Shown: positions 1-8,384, counted from the stretch's first letter. The stretch: 17,456 nucleotides of DNA from Phycisphaeraceae bacterium (GCA_029260675.1 JAJDCV010000240.1:1-17456); one strand, 5' to 3'. The notes: generated by a model from the letters alone, not told the origin. Translations and numbers: made by a program.

Positions 1-757
1 CTTCAGCAACTTCGCCGACAAGCACGTCCTGATCATCGGGGCCGGTGAGATGGCACAACTGGTTTGCCAGCACCTCCGCCAGGCCGACGCCCGCAACTTC
101 ACCGTCACCAGCCGGACCCTGAACAACGCCCGTGTACTCGCCGAGGCCTGCGACGGCTCGGCAGTCCCCTACGACCAGCTCGACGAGCAGCTCGCCAACG
201 CCGACATCGTCGTCACCGCGACCCGCTGCCCCAAGCCGATCATCACCCCCGAACGCATCGATGCGATCCAGAAAAAGCGCCGCCGTCGGCCGATGTTCAT
301 GATCGACCTGGCGGTCCCGCGCAATATCGACCCGGCGGTGGGGGAGTACGGCAGCGTCTACGTCTACGACATCGACGAGCTTGGGCGGATCGTGGCTGAG
401 AACCAGCGCCAGCGGATGAATCAGATCGACCGATGCGAGCAGATCCTCGATGAAGAGATCGACAGCTTCGAGCGTTGGCTGGCGGAGAGCCGTGCCCGGC
501 CATTGATCCAACAGCTCTACGAGGACGCACAGATGGTCCACGACCGCGAGCTGGACGATCTGTTCACCGCCTGCTCGGGCTTGACGGATGAGCAGCGGGC
601 CGCGATCCTGCAGGCAACCCAGCGGCTGGTCAACAAGTTCATGCACCCCTGCGCCTACGCGCTGAAGCGCCACAGCAGCTCGGGGGTGTCCACGACACTA
701 GCCCAGACGCTGCACGACATCGCACAGAAGCAGCCCGACAACGGAGCCGGTAAATGA
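1..757 (+). CDS. hemA: Glutamyl-tRNA reductase, 3' part (5' end outside window)
   Basis: This enzyme reduces glutamyl-tRNA(Glu) to glutamate-1-semialdehyde with NADPH, the first committed step of C5-pathway tetrapyrrole synthesis in the cytoplasm. The frame is open from base 2, with no start in view, so the gene is cut by the window edge. The first visible residues run into a Rossmann nucleotide-binding motif, LIIGAGEMAQ (about bases 32-61). The NADPH domain follows, with VVTATRCP and the conserved MIDLAVPRNIDP stretch (about bases 299-334). A long helical dimerisation domain ends the protein, with a typical NKFMHPCAYALKRH segment near bases 634-670. The catalytic Cys domain lies upstream and is not visible. 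The stop overlaps the next gene by ATGA, so the two are probably translationally coupled. The family assignment is secure. Confidence 0.95.
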   Translation, partial: FSNFADKHVLIIGAGEMAQLVCQHLRQADARNFTVTSRTLNNARVLAEACDGSAVPYDQLDEQLANADIVVTATRCPKPIITPERIDAIQKKRRRRPMFMIDLAVPRNIDPAVGEYGSVYVYDIDELGRIVAENQRQRMNQIDRCEQILDEEIDSFERWLAESRARPLIQQLYEDAQMVHDRELDDLFTACSGLTDEQRAAILQATQRLVNKFMHPCAYALKRHSSSGVSTTLAQTLHDIAQKQPDNGAGK

Positions 758-1782
758 ATCCGTCCGCGGAACCCGTCAGCGAAACCGTTTTAGATGATCA
801 GGACAAACAACTGCTCAACCAGATGCAGTTCGATTTCCCGCTATCCGATTCGCCCTGGCAGGCGCTGGCAGAAGGGATGGGCCTAACCGGTGCACAGGTT
901 CTTTCTCGGGTCAGGAAGCTAAAAGAGACCGGGATCATCCGCCAGATCTCCGCGATCTTCGATACCAAGGCGCTTGGGTATACCGGCACCCTGGCGGCGG
1001 CGCGGATCCCGGACGCTCGGCTCGACGAGGCCGCGGCCATCGTGAGCGCACACCCCGGGGTCAGTCACAACTACAAACGTGAGGCCGAGTTCAATCTCTG
1101 GTTCACGCTGGCCGTCCCGCCGGGTGAGTCGCTGGATGACCACCTCAAGCGCTTGGCCGACGAGGCCCGGTTCAAAGATTACCTGGCGTTGCCGACCATC
1201 CGCACGTTCAGGATCGGCGTGAAGCTCGACGTCGGCGGAGGCGGCCAGAAAGACAAGCCGGAAACCCCGCCTAAAAAATACCACCACCGGTCAGAGCCGG
1301 CTGAACTATCCCAGCAGGACATCGACTACATCCGTGCGCTGCAGGACGACCTGCCGCTCGAGGAGCACCCGTTTAAGCCCGCGTGCAAGGCGCTGGGTGT
1401 CGGGTTCGACGAGATGCGATCCTGGATGCAGAAGATGCAGGAGGCCGGCGTGTTGCGGCGCTTCGCCGCGATCCTGCGCCACCGACAGGCCGGCTTCTCC
1501 GCCAACGGGATGGTCGTCTGGCGCGCCCCCGACGAACACATCGAGGCCGCGGGCCAGTTAGCAGCTAAAGCCCCCGAAGTCAGCCACTGCTACCAACGAC
1601 CGTGCTCCGATGCCTGGCCCTACAACCTCTACACCATGATCCACGCCCGCAGCGAGACGGACTGCCAACAGGTCATCGACCGGATCGCCGCCGACCTCGC
1701 CCCCCTAGGCGTGACCGGTCACCGCACGCTGTACAGCACCACCGAATACAAAAAGCAGCGCGTGCGTTACTTCATAAAGTAA
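754..1782 (+). CDS. ahbAB: Fused siroheme decarboxylase (AhbA-AhbB/NirDL type, two Lrp/AsnC-like halves)
   Basis: This 342-residue protein has two tandem copies of the AhbA/AhbB (NirD/NirL-like) fold, each an AsnC-type winged helix followed by an alpha/beta domain. The first copy covers about residues 12-160 and carries HPGVSHNY (100-107) and FNLWFTL. A glycine- and lysine-rich linker spans about 161-183. The second copy (about 184-340) carries RRFAAILRHR (235-244), VSHCY (276-280) and WPYNLYTMIH (288-297). In known systems AhbA and AhbB are separate chains that form a heterodimer decarboxylating siroheme to didecarboxysiroheme; NirDL fusions do the same for heme d1. Here both halves are on one chain. 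The start is supported by GGAG seven bases upstream and an ATGA overlap with hemA. The context favours heme synthesis; heme d1 synthesis or a haem-responsive regulator are alternatives. Confidence 0.87.
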   Translation: MNPSAEPVSETVLDDQDKQLLNQMQFDFPLSDSPWQALAEGMGLTGAQVLSRVRKLKETGIIRQISAIFDTKALGYTGTLAAARIPDARLDEAAAIVSAHPGVSHNYKREAEFNLWFTLAVPPGESLDDHLKRLADEARFKDYLALPTIRTFRIGVKLDVGGGGQKDKPETPPKKYHHRSEPAELSQQDIDYIRALQDDLPLEEHPFKPACKALGVGFDEMRSWMQKMQEAGVLRRFAAILRHRQAGFSANGMVVWRAPDEHIEAAGQLAAKAPEVSHCYQRPCSDAWPYNLYTMIHARSETDCQQVIDRIAADLAPLGVTGHRTLYSTTEYKKQRVRYFIK

Positions 1783-1800
1783 TTGGGTTGATTGACCCGC

Positions 1801-1842
1801 CGAACAACCACCCGTTGTTTGATCGACGTACAGTTGGCGTCG
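1801..1842. other. Two adjacent weak hairpins between the decarboxylase gene and the tRNA gene
   Basis: The short convergent gap after the decarboxylase stop holds two inverted repeats. One is CGAACAAC (1801-1808) pairing with GTTGTTTG (1814-1821), with one G-T pair. The other is TCGACG (1823-1828) pairing with CGTCGA (1838-1843). Neither is GC-rich and neither is followed by a T tract. They could help end transcription from either side, but this is only a weak structural observation. Confidence 0.25.
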
Positions 1843-1863
1843 AGGTTGTCCCCAACAGATCAA

Positions 1864-1935
1864 AGCGGGTGAAGGGACTCGAACCCTCAACATTCAGCTT
1901 GGAAGGCTGACACTCTACCATTGAGTTACACCCGC
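1864..1935 (-). tRNA. tRNA-Gly (anticodon TCC)
   Basis: On the minus strand the 72-base sequence folds as a complete cloverleaf. The acceptor stem is GCGGGTG with CACCCGC. The D stem is ACTC with GAGT, around the loop AATGGTA. The anticodon stem is TCAGC with GCTGA, around the loop CTTCCAA (anticodon TCC). The T arm is GAGGG-TTCGAGT-CCCTT with one G-T pair. The discriminator base is T and the CCA end is not encoded. It reads glycine codons GGA and GGG. It has its own promoter immediately upstream and no other tRNA beside it. Confidence 0.95.
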
Positions 1936-1948
1936 GGTGCTTCGGGGC

Positions 1949-1978
1949 ATTGTAGCATCGAGTTGTGCTTGCCCGCAA
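1949..1978 (-). promoter_or_regulatory. Probable sigma70-type promoter of the tRNA-Gly gene
   Basis: On the minus strand a TACAAT -10 box (bases 1949-1954, five of six consensus matches) follows a weak TTGCGG -35 box (1973-1978) after an 18-base spacer. Transcription would begin near 1942, about seven bases before the mature tRNA. That fits the short leader usual for a tRNA gene. Confidence 0.55.
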
Positions 1979-2002
1979 AGGGTGGATGGGCGCGGTGAGG
2001 TG

Positions 2003-3340
2003 TTACTCGGCCGGTGCGGTGGCGGGTTGGGTGGCGTTGGGTTTTGGGTGTTCCCATCGGCCGAACGCATCGACGCGGACCGCGAGTGTAAGGATCCACT
2101 GTTTGGTGATGCCGTTGGGGCTGATGACCACGGCGTCCAATTCGACAGCCTTTTTCTTGCGGCCGTAATCAAGAACCTCCCAGAGCTGGTCCGCGTCGAG
2201 TTCGGTCAGGCCGGGGTCGTAGTAGCGATCCTCGCTTGGGGTGTTCACGTCCACCAGGTGGCCGAACACGTCGGGGTTCAACAGCAGCGAGGTCTTTTCT
2301 TCGCCTCGCCCGAAGAACTCCGGCGCGAACGGTGGCATGTGCAGAGCGAAGTCGAAGACCCACTTGCCGTCCTCCTGCCGAAGCGTCCGCGCATTCTCGT
2401 CGGCGCCGATGAAGAACCATGTCTTCATCTCGGGGAGGTAATAGCCCATATGATTCATCTCTTCGATCGTCGCGCCTACGCGGCCGGCCGCTTCTTCGCG
2501 CGTCAGGCCGCCGGTGAGGTTGACGTCGTATTCGTCGGCGATGGGTAGGGAGATCTCGAAGTGAGACGCCTGAAGATCGGGCCCCTCGCCCCCGAGCTTC
2601 ATGGTTGATCGAATCAGGCCCATCGAGCCTCGTCCCTCGCGTGACTCGATCATGGCGTCGTCGGGCTGGACCAGGATATCCCCGTCATACCGGGGCGCTT
2701 CGCCGGGAAGCAGGACCTCGCTGCGCCAGTCGGTGTCGGCATCCCCCACGGCGATATAGTCGATCGTGACCGTGTTGTTGGGGTATCGCTGAGGCGTGAA
2801 TGCCAGGGGGATGGCGATCTGTTCACCGGGCAGCAGCACGCCTTGTTCGAACGCGATGCTGGTCATCGCCGCGACCGTTCGGTTATACGAGATGCCTTGC
2901 TGTTTAGCATCGGCCTTTTTCTTTTCCTCCTCTTTCTGGATGACGCCTTCGATATCGATGATGATCCCCGATCCATCGGGCTCGTTCTGAACTCCCTGCC
3001 ATTCCGAGGTCGAGCCTTGAACCGGGCCGTGCCAGTTCATGGATGCGATCCCGCCTTCCCACCAGTGTGCGCCGCGGATCGCGATGGCCTGGTCTTGGCT
3101 GTCGTTGCGGACGACGACCTTGACCGACCTGGCCTGCAGGCCGGGGATCAGCGGTTCATCTTCCGCGACATCCAGGCGGACGGAGATAGGCGCAGTAATC
3201 CCCATCGACTGGACCCATTCTCCGTCATCCGGCACGTCGGACGCCTGAGCCGGGAGATTGAATGCCGCGGTTAAGAGCACCATCAACAACATGATGAAAC
3301 GGCGTGCCGAAAATCGGTTGTGTTCAAGGGAATCTTGCAT
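2003..3340 (-). CDS. Exported protein of unknown function (445 aa)
   Basis: I do not recognise this protein. The N-terminus has basic residues (RFSARRF) then a hydrophobic segment IMLLMVLLTAAFNLPAQAS, a Sec signal peptide probably cleaved after the AQA around residue 33. The mature part looks rich in beta strands: VRLDVAEDEPLI, VKVVVRNDSQDQAIAI and VLLPGEQIAIPLAFTP resemble an immunoglobulin-like fold. One short, highly charged insertion (KEEEKKKADAK) lies near residue 138. The C-terminus is low-complexity (ATQPATAPAE). No catalytic motif is apparent. The start is fixed by GGAGG seven bases upstream (3348-3352). It lies 84 bases downstream of the coiled-coil gene on the same strand, so it may be the third gene of that operon. 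A structural periplasmic or envelope role is a guess. Confidence 0.8.
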   Translation of the reverse strand: MQDSLEHNRFSARRFIMLLMVLLTAAFNLPAQASDVPDDGEWVQSMGITAPISVRLDVAEDEPLIPGLQARSVKVVVRNDSQDQAIAIRGAHWWEGGIASMNWHGPVQGSTSEWQGVQNEPDGSGIIIDIEGVIQKEEEKKKADAKQQGISYNRTVAAMTSIAFEQGVLLPGEQIAIPLAFTPQRYPNNTVTIDYIAVGDADTDWRSEVLLPGEAPRYDGDILVQPDDAMIESREGRGSMGLIRSTMKLGGEGPDLQASHFEISLPIADEYDVNLTGGLTREEAAGRVGATIEEMNHMGYYLPEMKTWFFIGADENARTLRQEDGKWVFDFALHMPPFAPEFFGRGEEKTSLLLNPDVFGHLVDVNTPSEDRYYDPGLTELDADQLWEVLDYGRKKKAVELDAVVISPNGITKQWILTLAVRVDAFGRWEHPKPNATQPATAPAE

Positions 3341-3424
3341 GGTGCTGCCTCCGAGAGGGATGTCTTGGGTTGTCGAATTTGATAGCTAAGCGTTTAGACG
3401 TTCTGGGCCGGCTCGCGGTTCCCA

Positions 3425-5131
3425 TCAATCTGTCTGCGGATCGTCCGGCTTGGTTGGGCTGTCGCCTGGATCCTCGGCCGGGGTTGGTTGACTGGGCGGG
3501 CTTTCGGGGGCGGGCGGCTCTTCCCCGGTCATCTTATCAAGGCGTTCTTGTAAGGCGTCGACTCTTGTTCGAAGGACTTTGATCCGATCCTGATGCGGCG
3601 CAGCGATCTCGGCGATACGGGCTTCACGCGAGGCCTTGAGTTCCTTGGCGTACTTCTTCAGCGCCTCGACTCGGCGTTTGGCGGCCTCGGGATCGTTGGT
3701 GTAACGGGCACGCAGGCGGTCGTGGGATTCGAGTTGGAACAGACGGAACCGCAGCTTTTGTGCGTCGCGCTTTTCGGCCTGCTCCCGGGCCTTAGCGATG
3801 ATGCCTTCGAGTTGGTCCAGCTCGGACTTATACGATCGGAGCATCGCCTCGACCCGTTTGCGGTAGTTGCGCTCGCCGAACCACTCGGGGATGATCGATT
3901 CGTTATCCGCTAACTGATCCGACGGTGGGGGGGCGCCGTGGCCGTCGGTGTCCATCTTGCGTGCGACTTTCTGTAGCACGCTGGCAGCCTTATTATACGC
4001 ACCGCCCACCGCCCCGGTGAACGTGGCGTCGGTCCGGCCGCTGGCTTCACCGCGGCGCTCACGGTCCAGCGCCTCGGCGTCGCGGAGCCTGCGCCGCGCT
4101 TCGGCGAGCCGGGCCTGGTGCAGACGCCAGGCCATCGCCTTGGCAAAGAACCGCTTCTGTTCGGGGGTCAGTGTGTCGGCGAATCCCTCGACCCGCTCGA
4201 TGTATGCCTCGGCCTTCTTGAGCGCTTCTTCGATCGGTGCCACCTGTCGGGCACGCAGCTTCCGCCGGCGTTGGGCGCTTACGGTGTCCGTTGCGTCCAT
4301 CTCGTCCAGGTCACGCTCGAACAGGTCCGAGAGGCTGGCCCAGTCGGCTTCCTTGATGCCCTCGGGACGCTTGCCCGACTTGATCGCCTCGGCCAGGGCC
4401 GCGACGTTGTCTGACAGCTTCTTTTCTGCGGATGGCCCGGCGGCCTTGGCTTTGGCGCCGGAGGTCATGTGCCCCAGACCGGCTTCGGCCAGCGCTGCGT
4501 CCAAGGCCTCTTCGCCCAACGGGATGTTGACCCCGGGGGTGGACGACTTGCGCGTCACCGGCGAGCCGCCGTTCTCAAGCACGGCACGTATCTTGTCTCG
4601 CAGAACTTCCCGTGATTCCTTTTTCTTGATCCCATCGGCGACCGGCGACCAGCGCTCGTTGAAGGATCCCCACCGCCCGGCGTTCCTTGCTGTTTCTGCC
4701 TGGTCGGCGCGGTCGGCTTGGCGGCGCATCTCGTCGGCACGCCCACGCATGCGCTCAAGCATACGCCGCGCGGCACTTGGCGACGGCTTGACGTTGATAT
4801 CGGTGTATTTAACCTCGCTGAGTCGGTCGACTTTTTCGCGTTGGGCCTTGAGGTCGGGGTTCTGGGCCGGGACCGTCGGGGCGTTAACGCCGGGAGCGGA
4901 CGAGTTGTCCTTCTGCTTGTCGCGCAGCTCGGCGTTGTGTTTCTCGGGCTTTTTATTGTTGTCGAACGTGCCGCTGAGCGTGTCCAGGAAACCCCGCGGC
5001 CCCGGCGGCTGGGGCTTGGGCTCGGGGGGCGGGTCGTTGTGGTGGTCCGCCAAGACCACCGTCGAGGCGAGCAGCGCAACCGCGGCAAGCAGCCACGTCC
5101 ATGTGCGGGTTTGTCGCTTAGGTGCAGGCAT
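3425..5131 (-). CDS. Exported coiled-coil protein of unknown function (568 aa)
   Basis: The N-terminus is a signal peptide (TWTWLLAAVALLASTVVLA, then DHHND) followed by a proline-rich stretch (PPPEPKPQPPGP). The rest is mostly charged helix with heptad-like patterns, strongest at about residues 115-155, 275-375 and 440-540. It ends in a proline-, aspartate- and glutamate-rich tail. No enzymatic motif is visible. Its ATG overlaps the stop of the upstream TPR-PDZ gene by one base (TGATG), with GGAGG seven bases before it, so the two proteins are probably made in step and may form a complex. The composition suggests an elongated periplasmic or envelope-associated scaffold. I know of no named family for it, and coiled-coil similarity searches would be noisy. 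Confidence 0.82.
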   Translation of the reverse strand: MPAPKRQTRTWTWLLAAVALLASTVVLADHHNDPPPEPKPQPPGPRGFLDTLSGTFDNNKKPEKHNAELRDKQKDNSSAPGVNAPTVPAQNPDLKAQREKVDRLSEVKYTDINVKPSPSAARRMLERMRGRADEMRRQADRADQAETARNAGRWGSFNERWSPVADGIKKKESREVLRDKIRAVLENGGSPVTRKSSTPGVNIPLGEEALDAALAEAGLGHMTSGAKAKAAGPSAEKKLSDNVAALAEAIKSGKRPEGIKEADWASLSDLFERDLDEMDATDTVSAQRRRKLRARQVAPIEEALKKAEAYIERVEGFADTLTPEQKRFFAKAMAWRLHQARLAEARRRLRDAEALDRERRGEASGRTDATFTGAVGGAYNKAASVLQKVARKMDTDGHGAPPPSDQLADNESIIPEWFGERNYRKRVEAMLRSYKSELDQLEGIIAKAREQAEKRDAQKLRFRLFQLESHDRLRARYTNDPEAAKRRVEALKKYAKELKASREARIAEIAAPHQDRIKVLRTRVDALQERLDKMTGEEPPAPESPPSQPTPAEDPGDSPTKPDDPQTD

Positions 5132-7194
5132 CAGTTGTCCTCCCCGTTTGTCTCTGGCTGGGGCGCAGCCTCTGCCTCGGTTTTGGCTTCGGGCAGCTCG
5201 GCCAAAGTCTTCGAGAGGTTCAGTTTGATCGTAATGATGTGCGGACCACGCGCGATCTTCACTTCGATCGGCCAGTTCAGCACGGCAGACTCGCGGATGT
5301 CCTGGATGTCTGCGATATAGGTGATGCGTTCGTTATCGACCGAGACGAGCCGATCTAATGGCCGGATCGGGAACTGGTCCTGGGTATCCAGGGCCGAGCC
5401 GGGCAGGACGGAGCGGATTTCCAGGGCTTCGTTTCCGTCGCGGTCCTCGATATCCCAGCCGATGACCCCGAGGAGGGTACACGGATCGGCGAGCTCACGG
5501 GCGGTTGGATCCCCCGCGGCGTTCCGGGCCCAGACCAGGCTTGTGTCTCGCGCGTGGATCAGTTTTTCGTGCTCGATCGGGGCGAGTGCTTTGAGGGCGC
5601 GTTCGTGCTTGCCCTGGTGGAGCAGGGCGCACGCGCCTCCAATCAGGCCCCAGTCCCGGCGTTTCTCCGGAGCGTTTTGAAAGACATCGCGGAACGTCAC
5701 CTCGGCGGCGGCCGGGTTGCCGACCGCCAGGAAGGCCCAACCGGCGATGGGTTGAGCCCGCCTGCCACGGTGCTGGTTCGTGCTTGAGTACAACCCCGCC
5801 GCGGTACGGAACCGCTTGGCGCGGTAGGCGATCATGCCCATTGCGGCGGCGGCTTTCGCGGTGTGTGGGCGTCGGCCTGCCTGGATGTCTTTCGCCCTCG
5901 GCATCGGCCAGGTCTTCATCACCGCCTTCAGGCCGTTCAGCGCCACGTCCGGGTAGCCGTGCTCGGCGACCCTCTCGCAGATCATGATCGCGCCGAAAGG
6001 GTTGTCCATCTCCATACAGGCCTTGAACACCCAATGGGCGTAGATCAGGCTCTGATCATCGCCCCAGCCCATCCCGCTGAAGAGGTTGCCGACCGCTTCT
6101 TGTTGCTTGCCTTGTTCCCATTGCGCCCGGCCCAACCAGTGATACCACTTGCCCGGGGCCCGCCGCCTCTTGGCCTCTGCCTCCTCGATCGCCTGAATTA
6201 GCAGCCGTTCGGCGTCTTCAAATTGGCCTAACTCGAACTGCACACGCCCGGCACCGGCCAAGGAGTCTATGTTCCCGTCGACCGTACGTGCCTCGTTGAA
6301 CGCCCACGCCGCCAGCGGCAGGTCGCCGGCGATCAGCGCGGCATCGCCCAGGCGGTACCGGACGTCATAGCGTTCGTTATCCAACGCTAATGCTTGCTTG
6401 TAAGATCCGATCGCGTCGCGGAAAGCGCCGGATTGTCTCAAGGCCTCGCCATGGGCGTACCACAGGTCGGCCTGCTTGCCCGGCGGGGCCTGCGGGACCG
6501 CGTGTCCATAAGCCTCGGCGGCCTGCTCGTACATGCCCAGCTCGTTGTAGCACTGACCCGCCAGGGCGTATACCTCCCACCCCATAGGCTCTAAGGAGAT
6601 CGCGTAGCTGACCTGCTCAAGCGCCTGCTCCCATTCCCGGCTCTCCTTGAGCGTGAACGCCAGCCACCGCCTGGCCTGCGCCGATTCGCCGTCGATCATG
6701 ATCGAACGCTCAAACATGTTGCGCGCTGCGATACGAGCTCGTATCATCTCGATAATGGGATCGTCGCTCCTGGAAGAGAGCTGGTAGTAATGCTGCATCG
6801 AGGCCTTCCCGGCAGCGAAAGCGATCGTGGCGTCGACCGGGAAGCGGTCCGCCAACGCGTGTGAGGTTTGGATATCCCCGGTCGCCAAGGCGCACAACGC
6901 CAGGTACTGCGCAGCGGGCGTGGACTCTGCGCTTAATTCCAAAGCGCGGTTGAGATGTCCGGTTGCGCCCGCCGGATCTCCCGATTCATACAGCGCGACA
7001 CCGTACCAATAGCTGACCGGTTCGGTGGCATCCGCCCCCGTCACAGGCGTGAGCAGTTCAACAACACGCGGCCAGTCCGCGCTCGCGATCGCGTCTTCGG
7101 CTCCGGCGGGCAGGCCCTGCTCCTGGGCGGACACAGCGAGCCCGAAACTAAGTGTCAGTCCCAGTGCTACGATCCGGCTTGTCATATGTGGCAT
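5131..7194 (-). CDS. Exported TPR-repeat protein with C-terminal PDZ-like domain
   Basis: From the ATG at 7194 this is a 687-residue protein. It begins with a signal peptide (MTSRIVALGLTLSFGLAVSAQ from the fourth residue). A long array of tetratricopeptide repeats follows, with clear examples such as WEVYALAGQCYNELGMYEQA and DVRYRLGDAALIAGDLPLAA. The last about 110 residues look like a PDZ domain (EIRSVLPGSALDTQDQFPIRPLDRLVSV), which usually binds peptide C-termini. TPR arrays also bind proteins, so this is probably a periplasmic adaptor. The frame stays open to a GTG at 7251, but an extended -10 promoter lies inside that extension. AGGGG eight bases before 7194 favours the start given; ATG 7185 is the alternative. 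It is translationally coupled to the coiled-coil gene. Confidence 0.87.
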   Translation of the reverse strand: MPHMTSRIVALGLTLSFGLAVSAQEQGLPAGAEDAIASADWPRVVELLTPVTGADATEPVSYWYGVALYESGDPAGATGHLNRALELSAESTPAAQYLALCALATGDIQTSHALADRFPVDATIAFAAGKASMQHYYQLSSRSDDPIIEMIRARIAARNMFERSIMIDGESAQARRWLAFTLKESREWEQALEQVSYAISLEPMGWEVYALAGQCYNELGMYEQAAEAYGHAVPQAPPGKQADLWYAHGEALRQSGAFRDAIGSYKQALALDNERYDVRYRLGDAALIAGDLPLAAWAFNEARTVDGNIDSLAGAGRVQFELGQFEDAERLLIQAIEEAEAKRRRAPGKWYHWLGRAQWEQGKQQEAVGNLFSGMGWGDDQSLIYAHWVFKACMEMDNPFGAIMICERVAEHGYPDVALNGLKAVMKTWPMPRAKDIQAGRRPHTAKAAAAMGMIAYRAKRFRTAAGLYSSTNQHRGRRAQPIAGWAFLAVGNPAAAEVTFRDVFQNAPEKRRDWGLIGGACALLHQGKHERALKALAPIEHEKLIHARDTSLVWARNAAGDPTARELADPCTLLGVIGWDIEDRDGNEALEIRSVLPGSALDTQDQFPIRPLDRLVSVDNERITYIADIQDIRESAVLNWPIEVKIARGPHIITIKLNLSKTLAELPEAKTEAEAAPQPETNGEDN

Positions 7195-7231
7195 CGGGCC
7201 TACCCCTGTCGATATGAAATCTACCCGCGGC

Positions 7232-7240
7232 ATTATATCA
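7232..7240 (-). promoter_or_regulatory. Extended -10 promoter for the TPR-PDZ/coiled-coil operon
   Basis: On the minus strand the sequence TGATATAAT is a perfect extended -10 element (TG, one base, TATAAT). The -35 position (about 7255-7260) has no good match, which is tolerated with an extended -10. Transcription would start near 7225, giving a leader of about 30 bases to the ATG at 7194. This element rules against the GTG at 7251 and the ATG at 7233 as normal starts. Confidence 0.55.
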
Positions 7241-7289
7241 ACCGGCGACACATACGAGCGGTTTGCGTGGTTGGCCTATTAGAGGCATG

Positions 7290-7341
7290 GGCGTTGACGC
7301 CTTGTGCGGTTGTGACACGGGTTTTGCGAGGTTGGTAAGAT
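7290..7341 (+). promoter_or_regulatory. Probable sigma70-type promoter for the exported TIM-barrel gene, with upstream inverted repeat
   Basis: A GTGACA -35 box (7312-7317, five of six matches) and a TAAGAT -10 box (7336-7341) are 18 bases apart, giving a start near 7348 and a leader of about 48 bases. Just upstream, GGCGT-TG-ACGCC (7290-7301) is a perfect inverted repeat around two bases. Its position is right for a regulator site, but no regulator is identifiable. Confidence 0.5.
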
Positions 7342-7395
7342 AGCGTCCTCGCGGCCCGGGCATTTTCCCGGCCGTGGATTGAAGGAGGCCCAGTC

Positions 7396-8352
7396 ATGGC
7401 TCATGGTGTCACACGTCGTGGTTTTGTCCAGGTATCGGCGGCGTTCCTCGCGGGGGCGTCCCTGACGGGCCGGGTCGTCGCTGCGGATGAGGCGGGCGAT
7501 GAAACCCAGCCCGAAACGGATGCCGAGCCCGACACGGCCGCGCTGTTCTCGATCTCGCTTGCGCAGTGGTCTCTGCACAAAGCGCTATATAGCCGGGCGA
7601 TGGACAACCTCGACTTCGCCGCCACCGCGAAGGACAAGTTCGGCATCGACGCGATCGAATACGTCAACCAGTTCTTTAAGGACAAGGCTAAAGACACGGA
7701 TTACCTGGCGCAGATGAAACAGCGGGCCGACGATCTGGACGTGACCAGCGTGCTGATCATGTGCGACGGCGAAGGCCGGCTGGGCGACCCTGACGACACG
7801 GCCCGCAAGCAGGCGGTCGAAAACCATTACAAATGGGTCGAGGCGGCGAAGTTCCTGGGCTGCCACTCGATCCGCGTCAACGCCGCCAGTGAGGGTGGCT
7901 ACGAGGAGCAGCAGAAACTCGCGGCCGACGGTTTACGCCGTCTCTGTGAGTTCGCCGACACGCATGGCCTGAACGTCCTGGTCGAGAACCACGGCGGGCT
8001 GTCATCCAACGGGGCCTGGCTCGCCGGCGTGATGCAACTGGTCGGCCACGACCGCGTCGGCACGCTGCCGGACTTCGGGAACTTTAGGATCAAGGACGAC
8101 GATTGGTACGACAAATACCAGGGCGTGCAGGAGCTGATGCCCTACGCCAAGGCCGTCTCCGCCAAGAGCCACGTCTTCGATGAGGCCGGCAACGAATCCG
8201 AGATCGACTACCTACGGATGATGAAGATCGTGTTGGACGCCGGGTATCACGGCTACGTTGGGATCGAATACGAGGGCAGCCAGCTCGGCGAGATGGAAGG
8301 CATCGCCGCGACCAAGGCGCTGCTCGAACGGGTACGCGGTGAATTAGCGTAG
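7396..8352 (+). CDS. Tat-exported sugar isomerase/epimerase-like TIM-barrel protein
   Basis: This 318-residue protein belongs to the xylose isomerase-like TIM barrel (AP endonuclease family 2) superfamily. The N-terminus is a twin-arginine leader (TRRGFVQVSAAFLAG, residues 6-20), so the folded protein should be moved to the periplasm. Residues 31-48 form an acidic linker, and the barrel starts near residue 51 (FSISLAQWSLHKAL). Likely metal ligands are E197 in VLVENHGG, D226 in TLPDFGNF, H259 in AKSHVFD and E291 in VGIEYEG, the usual Glu-Asp-His-Glu set. Relatives isomerise or epimerise sugars or keto-sugars; the substrate cannot be read from sequence. The start has AAGGAGG seven bases upstream. 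It converges on the oxidoreductase/DUF1080 operon, whose products are the type such enzymes often accompany. Confidence 0.88.
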   Translation: MAHGVTRRGFVQVSAAFLAGASLTGRVVAADEAGDETQPETDAEPDTAALFSISLAQWSLHKALYSRAMDNLDFAATAKDKFGIDAIEYVNQFFKDKAKDTDYLAQMKQRADDLDVTSVLIMCDGEGRLGDPDDTARKQAVENHYKWVEAAKFLGCHSIRVNAASEGGYEEQQKLAADGLRRLCEFADTHGLNVLVENHGGLSSNGAWLAGVMQLVGHDRVGTLPDFGNFRIKDDDWYDKYQGVQELMPYAKAVSAKSHVFDEAGNESEIDYLRMMKIVLDAGYHGYVGIEYEGSQLGEMEGIAATKALLERVRGELA

Positions 8353-8384
8353 ACCACACGCTTAACATGCAACGCGACCGTACG

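Noticed and set aside
1786..1799. GGGTT-GATT-GACCC hairpin as terminator for the decarboxylase or the tRNA
   Set aside because: The stem is only five pairs, including one G-T, with no T tract.
1864..1935. tRNA gene as an integration site for a genomic island
   Set aside because: No integrase, no repeated tRNA 3' end elsewhere in the window, and neighbouring genes show no composition break that I can see.
1937..2548. Plus-strand open frame beginning beside the tRNA gene
   Set aside because: It overlaps the tRNA promoter and is antisense to the 445-residue exported protein; no supporting motif.
3948..5228. Long open frame on the plus strand opposite the coiled-coil gene
   Set aside because: It is antisense to a gene with a signal peptide, a Shine-Dalgarno sequence and a coupled start. 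The translation is Ser/Arg/Ala-rich low complexity, typical of a GC-rich shadow frame.
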